The notes beneath the pieces were generated by a model, which did not search any database, was not told where the DNA came from, and saw only the letters and a program-made list of their open reading frames with translations. DNA of 64,000 bases, taken from Chamaelirium japonicum. Taxonomy: Eukaryota > Streptophyta > Magnoliopsida > Liliales > Melanthiaceae. Positions 11,110 through 22,139 of this stretch are shown one piece after another (the first letter of the stretch is position 1; the number at the start of each line of letters is the position of its first letter). The position numbers and the translations under genes are program-made. Location of the stretch: contig OX393552.1 in NCBI GenBank assembly GCA_947650365.1, forward strand, positions 25,104,164-25,168,163. Reading direction: 5' to 3'.

Positions 11110-12198
11110 CACTGTTCTAAAAAGCGGTCCGGGCGGCCGACTAGGCGGCCGCCTAGGCGTTTTAGGGGGTTGGCCGCTCCGCTTCAGAATTAAGCGGCAC
11201 TGCAGGCGGGTTGAACAAAGGCGGGCGCCTAGGCGGGATCCGACCCGCCTAGGCGCCCGCCTAAGCGGGTAAAAGGCGGATGCCTAGGCGGGTCTCACTC
11301 GCCATCGCCTTATCTATTAATCAAGAAAATTTATAAGATTAATAGTGTATACAAGAAACAATATGATACTTTAAGATAAACTATATTATAGTCAAATTTT
11401 TAGAAGTTCATACATGTCAATGTTAGGCGGAGTTACATCATTCTCCATGATGGATATTTATCATTACATTTTAATTGTATTTAGGGTTGGCAATGGATCG
11501 GGTTCGGGTCGGACCCTACCCAAATCCATATCTATAACCATTCGGGTATGGCATGGTCCATACATGATCCATACCCATTCGGGTATAAGAGGGTCCATAT
11601 CGGATCCATACCCATTTGGGTTTTGGGTTTTGGCTCAGGTTTCAGTAATGAATTGGGTTGAAAATTTCTCTTTCTCCACCATATGCAATTACTTGAGTAA
11701 GAAACATATTTCAATGTATTGTGATGAAATGTTTAAGAAGGTCTTACGATTTTTTACTATATTGGTTTTTGAATGGTATGAGTTTGGATAGAATTTGGAT
11801 AACAATATATGATTGGTTGGAATTTGGGTACATCACAATAAAGTTGGAGTACAACTGTATTATCTAGTATACTCAAGTTAGAGGGATAATCGGGTATAGG
11901 TATTGAGGTAACCATACCGAAATACCCCTACCCTCCCAATCTCCTTCTCCCTTTTCATAAAACATTTATATTCAGATCGGTTGTTTTGACGTTTGCATAT
12001 GTAAAACTTTCTATTATTGTTTTTTTATATAGAATTATGAATTTATATATATACATACATATAGAATATATATAATATATTTTATATAGGTGGACGCCCG
12101 CCTTTTTCTCCGGGCGCCCGCCTAGTCGTCCGCCTTCCGCCTTCCGCCTTGAAACCACTTGACCGCCCGCCATCCGCCTTCCGTTTTTTAAAACATTG
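11110..12198. mobile_element. Nonautonomous hAT-like element (GCCTAGGCG-word family)
   Basis: The termini are CACTGTTCTAAAAAGCGG on the left and CAATGTTTTAAAAAACGG read inward from the right. The flanking 8-bp duplication is GACCTTAG at 11102-11109 and 12199-12206 (a ninth base, G, also matches). Subterminal zones at 11125-11300 and 12092-12185 are packed with GCCTAGGCG/GGCGGGCGCC words. No transposase is visible. Around 11478-11650 a second type of word array (GGGTT/CCATACCC) starts with TAGGGTTGGCAATGG, possibly a nested element whose right end I could not prove. Confidence 0.8.
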
Positions 12199-12329
12199 GA
12201 CCTTAGAGCCATCTTCTGCCCGTCCTTTACTCCAAACTGATTTGTTGTCAGAGACCACAGCCACATTACCCCAATTTTTTGGGAGACTTAGTGAACGGTC
12301 CAAAACATAAGATCCCTTTAAGCCTAAGG

Positions 12330-13115
12330 ACAAAGGACGAAAATGCACCCCCAATTGGCTTCAAATTTTCATTTGCATGCCACTCGCTTCTAAATTAAAC
12401 CTAAAACCTAAGATCTACAGGCCATGGGGTGAATCCTAGACCTAATCCTAAAACCTAAACCCTAAAACTGCTCCTAAAACCTAAGATCTACGGGCCATTG
12501 GATGAACCCAAGAGTCCTAGATCTAATCCTAAACCTAATCCGAACCTACTCACCGCCGCTCTGCTCTCGTCGACGCTACTCGAGAAAGAAGGGGGGGGGG
12601 GCGCAAGGTTGATATTTAGAAGAAAATTTCAGATCTCCCCCTAAAGGGATCTTACGAGTATCCTATTCGTTAACCCGATCCGTTGTATGGAACTAAACAC
12701 CCATTTCCCCCAATTTTTTTTCGGCAAGAAACAAGTATGTGTGGGGGTAATTAATTTTTCAACAACTGATTAAAAATTAATACATTATTAAAAAAAAAAA
12801 CAGGTTAAAACTTTACCAAGATATGTGAAGGCAGCAGCGACTGCGGGCGCGAGCAGCAGTGGCTGCAACGGCACCGACAACGGGCGCGAGCAGCAGTGGC
12901 TGCAACGGCACCCGAAGGCGGTAGCAGTTACGGAGGCAACGGGGATTCGATTAGGTCTGGGGTTTGGGATTTCTAGGTCTAGGGTTCATCCCATGGCCTG
13001 TAGATTAGGTCCGGCGGCAGCGGGGGTGGGGACAGGGAGTTCGATTAGGTCCGGCGACAACGGAGGCAGCAGGATTCCTAAATTCGAAGGGGGAGGGGCA
13101 TTTTCGTCCACAGGA
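12330..13115. repeat. Large imperfect inverted repeat (foldback) with GC-rich centre
   Basis: Arms at about 12330-12560 and 12940-13115 are diverged inverted copies that share GGACGAAAATGC, the CCATGGGGTGAATCCTAGACC phrase and the CCTAATC words. The centre includes a 36-bp unit (GCGAGCAGCAGTGGCTGCAA core) present twice at 12845-12915. The frame at 12825-13169 is a by-product of this GC-rich repeat. Confidence 0.45.
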
Positions 13116-13191
13116 GTTGCAGCTCAAATGAAAAGGTGGTCAGGACTACTACTCAAAAAGAATCTCTAAGATGAGCTTCTTGCTAATTCCC

Positions 13192-13195
13192 CCCC

Positions 13196-13226
<31 letters not shown>

Positions 13227-13236
13227 ACACACACTT
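13192..13236. repeat. Poly-C then (CA)n microsatellite
   Basis: An uninterrupted C run of about 20 bases followed by CA repeats. A length error in the assembly is possible here. Confidence 0.95.
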
Positions 13237-13252
13237 CCCAAAAAAAAAAAAA

Positions 13253-13548
13253 GACAAATTTAACTAAGCCCCCCAAAATTATATGCTAATTAGTAAGTCA
13301 CCCTCCCTTTTAATCGATATTAGACTTACCCCTCTAAAAATTAGACTTACATCCATAACTACATGATATTTAGGCATACAATCCAATAACTATATGATAT
13401 TTAGGCATACCCCCCTATTCTGGTTAATTATCATATAGTAATTTGGAAGAGTAAGTCTAATAACGATTAAAAGCAGGGTGACTTACTAATTATCATAAAG
13501 TTTTTTATTATTATTATATTTTTTTTGGGGGGGTAAGTAAAATTTACC
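13253..13548. mobile_element. Foldback MITE with long inverted repeats
   Basis: The left arm and the reverse of the right arm share CTAATTAGTAAGTCACCCT, TTTTAATCG and TATTAGACTTAC over about 100 bp. The ends are GACAAATTT...CCCCCCAAAA and its inverse. The flanks are A-rich, so a duplication cannot be delimited. The ends resemble the MITE at 19451-19690. It lies just 3' of the host gene at 13798-18906. Confidence 0.65.
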
Positions 13549-13797
13549 AAAAATAAAAAAGATGGAGCTGCATTCCCACATGAATCTCTTACATCAAGCC
13601 GTTTATTACCAACTATCATTCATTCACAAACCTCACAGCAAATTAATGATATGAAACCGAACACAGTAACAAATACACAATGCATGTCCTGAAATTTAAT
13701 CCATGTTGAAAGATTAGATGTACTTACTCACAAAAGCTAGCTGTTCCAGTGAACTGCGAGATTGGGAGGAAACAAAGAAAAGGGCCCGATCAACACC

Positions 13798-16700
13798 TCA
13801 CACATCCCTAATCTCCACGGAATATTCAGAACAAATGGAGTCGTCCGCCTGCTTAGAAGTATCTCTCTCGAGTTGTCCGTTCGCTGGCCTCCCCCGACCA
13901 ATGGGCGATGATGCTTCGCCACCGCGGTGGTGCTGAGAGGGGACGCCGAAGGATTCGAAGAACCCATTCGCCATCTCTTCTGCTGCATCCATGAATCGTG
14001 CGAGGCCCCTTTGGATGCCTTCAATGTCGCCATGCATGCCTCGCTCGATCGCATCGAGGCCACCTCGGAGCCCAGGAAATGTGAAGGGTTCTCCTCCGGC
14101 CGACCCAAAAGGAAGCGCCTGGCTCGTCATTTCATCCGTGACATCTTGTTCAGTGTGCTTGGTCTTGGATACAACCACTTCAACAGGTCTATTTGTCAAG
14201 ACAGAGAAGATATGTTACCCAAAAAAATTCATTGGATACAACCACTTCAACAGGTCTATTTGTCAAGACAGAGAAGATATGTTACCCAAAAAAATTCATT
14301 TGAAACGAATAAATAAGATAAAAAAGGTTAAAGAGAATGCATGAAGAAACAAACTAACATCAAAAGCAATTCTCAAATTCTGAGTTCAGGCCTTGGAGCT
14401 CCACAAAGCTCCAAAATTATATCAAGATGGTAGACCTGGCCTTTCCAAGTCATTCAGATGAGGGATACACTCTTATTAGAGAGTAAAGGAACTCCCTAAC
14501 CAGTCAAAGAAGACGAAGGATCATTCGCCCGTGTGCCAGACTTAGTATTGGTTGGATAATTTAAGTGGTGGAGGTCCCCCCCCCAATTCAACCCTCAGGA
14601 ATCCCTAACAGGAGGAATCAAAGGCTGGGAGGCTGATAAAGGGTTTCTTTTAGTGGGTTTTTTCCAAAATGACCTTCTAACTTACAAGAATTGCACTCAG
14701 CCTCGACTGGCAGGCAAAGGGACCCTGATTGTATGCCACGTCACTCGGGTGAGCGTTTGGGACAAACATTTCGGGCTGAATATCATTGACAGAGCTGGGG
14801 GTATGCAGGTCGTGTTCGAGCCAAAAAAAAAACAGACACTCCGTAGCCGTGTCTGTGTCCGACACGTTTCCGACACTGACACGGGGATCTCTGAGAGGTG
14901 TTCGTGCTTCACATCTCGTAACCTATATCTAGTTCACATTGTTTTGGTTTTCACTCAAACTCAATTTACGTCATATTGAAATGCTGGTCAAAACTAAGTT
15001 CACACTAATCGTTGGTGAACAACATATATCAAAACAGAACGATTGGCTCAAGGGTGTAAATGAGTGGAGCTACGTGAATCAAGCTCTGTTCGAGCTAAGC
15101 TTAATCTTCAATTGGAGCCACTGGACCGACTCCGCAAGTTAATGTTTCAAGCATGGAATTCATGGTCGATTCAAGTTCAACCCGTTATTGAACCAAGAAG
15201 ACTTCACAAACGGTAGAGCAAGTTACCATAATCGATCGGGGAGCGAATGATATGACATAAGTCCTAGGAGGTGTACGTCGAGCATTTCGAGTAATTGCAA
15301 TGCGTGTGGTAGCACTAATCTTGGAAGTTTGAACACCCAAATGACACTTATCGCATCACAGAACCAATGCAGTGTATGCCAAGAACCACAAGCAGCTAGC
15401 ACATCTTCATCTAAATCAGTACAACCTTTATGGTCACGTACATATCCTTTCCTACTTCCTTCGAGTTTCATTTATAACACCTTTAGTTAGAACATCTCTC
15501 AGTCATAAAAATAGTGAGAAGTGACCATGTTCTATCCATGACCTTGACACCTTGTCTGAACGGTAAATTCCTCAAACAAGCAACTCTTTCTTATGATGCT
15601 AGTACTCTCGACTCTTCTACACCCTTGAGTTGGTTCATTCTAATTTCTATGTCGCTCCTCAAGGTCTGTGATTTCAGGTTTGATTTCCAAAAATGAGAAC
15701 GTTTTGGCGACTTTACGAGGTCCACCGTTTCAGATTAGACTATTAGATGAAAAATAATATAAATTTAAAACAAAAAACAAAAAATAAGATGAAAAGAAAG
15801 AGAAGTATAAGAAGTAAAGGAACAATCAACAATTAATTACATATTTTCACATTTTCAAATATACGTACTACTGATTATGCAAATATATTCTAGTAATATC
15901 ATAAACAACTAAGTAATAGCAACCATCAAACCATGGGTGATGTGACATAGATGGAAGTAGATCAATGTGAGTTATCTTCATTCAAAAGCACACACAACTA
16001 TATGAATTGAATATAGCACTTATGGTGGATTAATCTCAAATATATAGCATTTTGTTGAATTGTGTATCGTGTGGCTGGGCGGTTTGGGATTCGTCAAAGG
16101 GAGGGTTATAAAATTTATTGTACACTCATCCAGGAATCGGTTTGGAATGTGTTTCGATTCTACTATGGAGAATATGGAATGGTTCGTCATTTCAATTAAG
16201 GTTCAGGCGAATTCTTAAATCATGTTTCTTCTGTCCCAACGAGGGTGGTAGTCGATATTACGCTTAATGATTTTATGACAACTGTAACACATCCAATGTG
16301 CTTATTCCCTCAACATGGTTCCCACTTCCCATTAAAAACATATGCAAGAAACAGGTAGAGTTTACATGCCCATTTCTCCCTTCTAGAAGTAAGATATGGA
16401 GCCTTCTCTTCTCTGATTTATCCCACCACCCACCCCTTCTTTTCAATATTTCATCTTAGGTTAGATGAGCTAAGTCTCTTGCTCATCGGACAAGCTCTCT
16501 TTAAACAAACCCTATAGTAGTTGGCTACCCGTAACCACTTATTGGGCCACTACAAATGTAAAAATATACACGCTAGAAAACCTACCACTATTTTGGCCAA
16601 TCAAATGGAGGCCTCATCAATCGTTCATCATAAAAAATATACTAGCTATATCTATGTAGTAGAGAGAGAATATGGCAAAGAGAGGGTATTGTAGAGAAAA

Positions 16701-18906
16701 TATTCTCTCCAATATCCAGTCTGCAATGTCCCCTCTCCACAACATACGGTCTATAATATTTTCTCTATAGTTTTCTTTTTACAACATATCTCTATAATAT
16801 TTTCTCTAAAATATCCTCACACTACATCACTCTCTACACCCTTTAACATGGTTGCGTGGACTTCGAAGCACAAATGTCCAATTTTGTACGAATATAGCCA
16901 TTCTAATTTATTTATGTGGAACTAGGAAAATATGAGAGCTTATATATGAGGGAGCTTTGAAGTTCTCCACTTGAGAACTTTCCCATAAATTCCATCCAAA
17001 AGTCCCCAAAGACTACTAAGCACTAACGAGGGATTTGAAGGGCCAATCCAATTTCCCCAAATGACTAGTGGGGTATTTTTAAGTTCCCCAAAGTTACCAC
17101 ACAATCAAATATCGACAAATGTGACGAAAAAGCACCAACATTCATCGGTGTTCCACGGTACCGCCAGAGAAAAGGCCAAAACTCCTTATCACTATATTTG
17201 TATAATTTGTCAGTCAAAATCAATATTTTAAAAAGCGTTAGACGGACCTAAGGCGATATGGGAGTTCTAAGGCGGTAAGGTGTAAGCCTAACCGGGAGCC
17301 TATAGATTGAGGCGCCCAAAATTTTGTAAAACATTTTACTTAGAATTTGCATAACTATTATGTTTACAATGTCATCCTTCTTCTAGGAGTTCGCAATGGG
17401 CCAAGGGTGCCGCTATTATCATTATTTCAGGTGGTCATAATGGGTCAAGGGAGCCACTACACACTAGTGTACTAGTTAAAAAAAAAAAAAAGATTAAAAT
17501 AAAGATTGAAAAAGGAGACGAATAAAAGAAAGGAAACTTACGAATGATTGTTTTCAATGATAACATAAACGGACTTTCTCTTGTTGACATCGAGGAAAGC
17601 GGGTCTCAACTTAGGCGATGCGGTCTAAAGCCCAAAATGACTAAACGGGTCTCAACTTAGATGATAGATGCCCCGAGCATCTACGTCCATTCATAGACAA
17701 AACCCGAAGCAGAATAAAGCATTGTAAAAGCAGACACCTCTTGTTTGCTGGTCAAGCATAACTTATCAAAACAATTCTAAGTTGCTTCCACATTTATCAT
17801 GTTGCCAAAACTCCCATCATTTTATAAGTATGCCAATTTGTCGTCATGTAGGCTGACAGATATTGACAGATTTTTGTCAAAGACGTTGGGACCCTAAACA
17901 TTGCTTAATTTAAAGCATTGGGCTCGTATATGAATCCAACAAAATCAAACATTTTCGTGTGTTTATGCTTAATAGAAAACATTGTACTTTATTTATGGAA
18001 TTATACAAGAATTCAATATCTTAAATGTGTGCATTTATGCTTAATTTAGTCGTTGAAAATCTTGGGACCATAACGTTGCTTAATTTAAGGCATGGATTCT
18101 TACACATACCGACAAATTCCAAAACTTGACCCAAATCGACCAACAAAATCCAAAATTTCCATCGAAATGTTTCCGTAAAAATCCAAAATTTCCACCGACA
18201 TTTTTCTGAAATTAAAAAAAAATCCTTTGTCAACTGACCAAAATCAACATTAATACATTACACACCCCCTAAAAAATTACATTTACTTATATTCACATCT
18301 ATATAAAATCCAAAAAAACCTACGAAGGTCGTGGGAGAGATATAGTTTGTGGTCTATATAAAACTCATGAAAAAAAAAACTAGGAAGGTCATGGGAGAGC
18401 TATAGTTCGTGTAACAACAAATGAACCCAAGATTTTATACCACCCAAGTATGTTATGATGTGATGATGGTTGCTAAATTCATTATAATTGCATGGAAATT
18501 CAAGGAAAATTGCAAAAAAACAGAAAAACTTGAATTGAACGAGGAATTTAGAACAATCAAAATAGTAAGATAGGACGTAAAAGAAGAAGAAGAAAAAACC
18601 CAATTCAGAGGGGAATCACGAAACCCTAATTCGATCGATGAGCTATGAAAAGAAGAGACGGGGGGTGGTGGGGTTAAGAGACCTTCCGACGCAGTTCCTC
18701 AGGACCTTTTCCGTCGTGTCGCATTTCCTGAGGAATTTACCGGGCTCCACCTCCTCGGTTCTGCAGGTCGACTCCACGATCCTCGTAGTCGAGCACCGAT
18801 CCTCCTCCGACCTGGGGCTAGGGTTTCCGACATTGATGACCTCTCCAAATCCCCTTCCAGAAGTGAAGGAATTCGAGTGCTCGTCCTTTCCCCACTCCAT
18901 CCCCAT
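13798..18906 (-). CDS. Mal d 1-associated protein-like (Fra a 1-associated family), two exons
   Basis: Host gene on the minus strand: exon 1 codes at 18906-18683 and exon 2 at 14188-13798, giving 615 nt and 204 residues. Splicing is GGAAG|GTCTCT to AAATAG|ACCTG; the junction completes an arginine codon and joins VGR to PVEVVV. Exon 1 gives the family's cysteine-bearing block (residues 38-75, CRTEEVEPGKFLRKC core). Exon 2 gives FPGLRGGLDAIERG and FMDAAEEMANGFFESFGVP and ends EIRDV. No membrane segment is seen. The family is known mainly as partners of PR-10 allergen proteins in apple and strawberry; the biochemical role is not established. The ATG at 18906 is preceded by a GA-rich leader (CT tract at 18921-18969 on plus). 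The intron (14189-18682, about 4.5 kb) is repeat-laden and its acceptor is duplicated. Confidence 0.88.
14167..14300. repeat. Exact 67-bp tandem duplication across the exon-2 acceptor
   Basis: Positions 14167-14233 and 14234-14300 are identical. Each copy holds the intron end, the AG acceptor and the first bases of exon 2, so the gene has two identical acceptors at 14188/14189 and 14255/14256. Identity without a single difference indicates a very recent event or an assembly artefact. Confidence 0.95.
14301..18682. other. Long intron, mostly repeat-like DNA
   Basis: I find no further exon here. At 14830-14900 there is a short array of GTGTCCGACAC-type words. At 16640-16830 TCTCTATAATATTTTCTCT phrases recur. 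At 17223-17340 a piece begins CAATATTTTAAAAAGCG with GGCG words, like the end of the element at 11110-12198. At 17875-18090 an imperfect repeat of 'gttgggaccctaaacattgcttaattta' occurs twice, about 180 bp apart. At 18110-18200 a 'caaaatttccaycga' word recurs. Reading frames in this stretch are short and unconvincing. Confidence 0.5.
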
Positions 18907-18911
18907 GCGCG

Positions 18912-18920
<9 letters not shown>

Positions 18921-18969
<49 letters not shown>
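18921..18969. repeat. (CT)n microsatellite in the presumed 5' leader
   Basis: A CT tract on plus is a GA tract in the transcribed strand just upstream of the ATG at 18906. GA-rich leaders are common in plant genes, so it probably belongs to the 5' UTR or core promoter. Confidence 0.9.
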
Positions 18970-18971
<2 letters not shown>

Positions 18972-19129
18972 AGGTCACTAAATACATTGAACATATGTTA
19001 CGTGAATCTCTACACCCTTAGATAGGGTACATATATTATTTGAGTGTTTGTATCTATATTTGGTTTATGACTATCCAAAGTTTCACTAAAAACTTTCATC
19101 AAAAAATCAATATTTTTATCGTTTCTATA

Positions 19130-19224
19130 AAATTGTAATATTTTCGCACTGTCGAAATATTTTTATAAAATATTTTCTTATCCAGAAGGTCAAAATTTCC
19201 ACCGAAATGGAGATTTCGAACCTT
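19130..19224. repeat. End-like segment GATTTCGAACCTTG with TTTCG words
   Basis: The text ends GGAGATTTCGAACCTTG, the inverse of the CAAGGTT end type seen in other hAT-like pieces of this window, and is preceded by ATATTTT/TTTCG words. I could not find its partner end or a duplication, so it is a probable fragment. Confidence 0.35.
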
Positions 19225-19450
19225 GTTTTGGGATGATAAATTTTGAAAAATTTTGTTCATATCCCAAAATCTGTAATTAGCCCCGGTCTCCCATCATTTT
19301 CACAGTAACTTACTCATAATTTTTTAAAGGGATCAGTCCCCCATAAGATATCTTTTAAGGATGCAGGACACCCAAAAGTTTGTTTGAGTTGGGGTCCCTC
19401 TGCAAAGAACGGGACACCGCCAGCTATATTTAACCGCCATATTATTTTAA

Positions 19451-19690
19451 GGGTTATTTTAACTTTGCCCCCCAAATTTTGCCTTGAATTAGACTTTACC
19501 CCCCATATTTTTCATTAATTAGACTTTACCCCCCAAAACTGACTGTTGTGTCAGCTCACCATCTAAGAGAAAGGGTGAGCTGACGGAAAAAAAAAAAAAA
19601 AAGTTTTGGGGGGTGAGCTGACGGAACAGTTAGTTTTGGGGGGTAAATTCTAATTCAAAGTAAAATTTGGGGGGCAAAGTCAAAATAACC
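19451..19690. mobile_element. 240-bp MITE with 9-bp duplication (Mutator-type)
   Basis: The inverted arms are about 95-100 bp: GGGTTATTTTAACTTTGCC on the left and GGTTATTTTGACTTTGCC read from the right, followed by CCCCAAATTTT, TTGAATTAGA and the GTCAGCTCACC word. The flanking 9-bp duplication TTATTTTAA lies at 19442-19450 and 19691-19699. A 9-bp duplication with long inverted repeats fits Mutator-derived MITEs; the superfamily is inferred. Confidence 0.8.
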
Positions 19691-19739
19691 TTATTTTAAA
19701 GACCCATTGATACCTTCTGATTTTGCTTAAATTACAAAT

Positions 19740-20130
19740 CTTGCCATCAATAGAAATCCGAACATATATAAGCATTGCAGCAACCGTCACTATTTATTTT
19801 CAAATTTTTATTATTTGACACAATGAAATCACTTTAGCAAATATTTTTTTTGGAAAACTCAATTTTAAAATTTATATTCTTTGCTACAGTGAAATTGCTA
19901 TAGCAAATGTTACTCTTTTATACTGAAATGTAACTCTTTATAAAGAGTTACATTTCAATAATGAAGAGTAGCATTTGCTACAGTGAAATCACTATCGCAA
20001 TTTTATTTTTTTTATAAATCTTGTTTAAAAACTTATAAAAATAAAACAATAGTGAATCACTATTGTACATTTTTTTGGACGGTGCATGAAACTGTTCACA
20101 TGAAGAAGGAAAGAATAAAAAAGGTTATTT
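19740..20130. repeat. TTTGCTACAGTGAAAT repeat with perfect 34-bp palindrome
   Basis: At 19924-19957 TGAAATGTAACTCTTTA is followed at once by its exact reverse complement. Around it, phrases such as TTGCTACAGTGAAATCACTGTAGC recur in both orientations. The same words return at 59765-59895. It is probably a decayed MITE. Confidence 0.5.
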
Positions 20131-20588
20131 TTGTTTTTTTACAAAAGTTTGTTACACGTAACAAACTCTGAATAGCTGCAGATGTCACATATGCCTTTTG
20201 AAATGACTAAGCATTATTAAATTCATAATTATAGGGACCACATCTACAACCAACAGTTTCGGTGTTTCTATACTAAACTGATCTATTTTACAAGGACCTA
20301 AGGCACATTACCCGTTTTTTAAATGTCATTTATACCCCACATTCAACTAAAACTTAAAATAAACTATTTTGAACAAGGGGGCATCGACTACAATTGGGAA
20401 GACATTGAGCGATTGTGATGACATGATTGTGCGTCAGTGGTAACAACATCGGCAACAGGGCTCGAAGATCCTACTTTCCCCCGATCCAATTCCTCTATAG
20501 ATGACAACAGGGCTCGAAGACCCACTTCCCCTGATTGGCTTTCTCCATAGGAAATCGAACCCCTCCAACAATAGAGAAAGAGGAAGAA

Positions 20589-20590
<2 letters not shown>

Positions 20591-20648
<58 letters not shown>
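20591..20648. repeat. (TC)n microsatellite
   Basis: Uninterrupted TC repeat of about 58 bp. The Ser-Leu and Arg-Glu frames across it are artefacts. Confidence 0.97.
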
Positions 20649-20650
<2 letters not shown>

Positions 20651-21259
20651 CATCCCTATCCTCATAGGGCTTCGACATCTGAAAGGAATGGGGTATGATC
20701 AAGGTATGGCGGGTCATTTAACTGGGGTGTATTCAAGGTGGGGTGTAAGGTGAAAGAGAGTTTCTGGCATAGGAATGGGGTATGATCAAAGAAATCAGTG
20801 TGTTCAAGTTTGTTGGAAATGGGGGCTAATTACAGATTTTTGGGGTGTGAATAAAATTTCCCTAAATATTTGGGGGTATTTTGACTTTGCCTATCTAAAA
20901 TATTCTAATTAGGTTGTGCCCCCCAGATTTGTCCCAGCTCCGCTTTTTTTTTTTCGCTAACCCGAGAATGCCTCTTCCATCCCTTCCAACCTGACCACAT
21001 TATCGGGAGAGAACATTTGCTAGAGAATGAGGAGGCGCAAGCTGTAAGGTCAGGTTGCATCCGATGGCTTAGGTTACAACTGACGAGACTGATGGACGAT
21101 CAAGATTGCTTCTGCGATTTTTCCAATCGAACTATACTCTGTACTTTGTATTTGGACCCCTTACATAACCCAAATCTGAGTATAGGGTTTCGACTCCTTT
21201 GCTGTTGCCATTTTTGAAGAGGGAAGGAGAGCTATTGTCCCCGTACTAGTGCATGACTG

Positions 21260-21830
21260 TGCCTGCCGGCACTGCAGCGGGCCGCCTTTGGCGGCAACAC
21301 ACCTGTCGGCACTGCAGCGGGCCGCCTTCGACGGCAACACACCTGAACGCCTTCGGCAACAAAACACTTTCGACGACAACACCGGCATTCATAGAGACAC
21401 CCATTTTCTCGCCCGTACTGATTGGCACGAAGCGGGCGCCAACACCCCCTCCCCCATAATCAATCAATCATAGTTGTCTTTGTTCGAACAGATTGCTCGA
21501 GATCGACCAGATGGTTTGGGGCGGCCGAAAAGGTGGATTTATAGCTGTTGATGCAAACAACGGTCACGGGATGAACGGTCAGGTTTAGTGCATTGGGCCG
21601 GGATTTTAGAGGTTTAGTGCAGTTTAAATGGGTTGGGATTTGAAACCAAGGAGAGATCATGCGTTGATTTTTGAACGAATGGTTAGATCTATTCGGTTCA
21701 TTTTTGTCCGATCAGTTTTTTTGTTCCGTTTTGTCTAGTCAGCACAAAACCGACATCCCTTGTTATATAGACTAGTGAATGCCCGTGCTTGTCAGCACTG
21801 CAGCGGGCCTCCTTCGGCGGCAACATCGAA
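21260..21830. repeat. Short interspersed unit with GGCACTGCAGCGGGCC core
   Basis: A unit of about 35 bp, CGGCACTGCAGCGGGCCGCC followed by TTTGGCGGCAACA, occurs at about 21268, 21305 and 21790, with a partial copy near 21345. GCCGCC...GGCGGC can form a small hairpin. The last copy abuts a short copia RNase H-like piece at 21826-21930, so this may be a rearranged non-coding part of a retroelement. Confidence 0.45.
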
Positions 21831-21930
21831 CGATCGCCTACTCTAGTACAAAAGCAGAGTTTCACCAATTAGCTAACACAACAGTAGAAATATCCTGTTT
21901 GCGTTCTCTATTCCGTGACTTTTTTTTTGG
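21826..21930 (+). mobile_element. Short copia RNase H-like fossil fragment
   Basis: The plus strand reads RTIAYSSTKAEFHQLA and then LRSLFRDF, characteristic of the copia RNase H/pol C-terminus. Only about 100 bp remain, without LTRs or other domains. Confidence 0.6.
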
Positions 21931-22139
21931 TACATTAGACGGTGGTCATAACATTATGACCGGGAGAGATAAAAACAGACCAGAAATTACATGGGAGAGG
22001 CAATCACCCCAAGACGCAGACCAACTAGTAGGTGGCACAAGAACCGTAATCCTGAGACGTGGAGCCGTGACCACCGAGCAGCCCAAAATCGGAGCCCATC
22101 CCTAGCCCCATGATACAGACAAAACTTCTCGCCAAACCA

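Noticed and set aside
10556-12550. Interstitial telomere repeat (CCTAAACCCTAAA text)
   Set aside because: The words are irregular and belong to a longer dispersed repeat; there is no run of exact CCCTAAA units.
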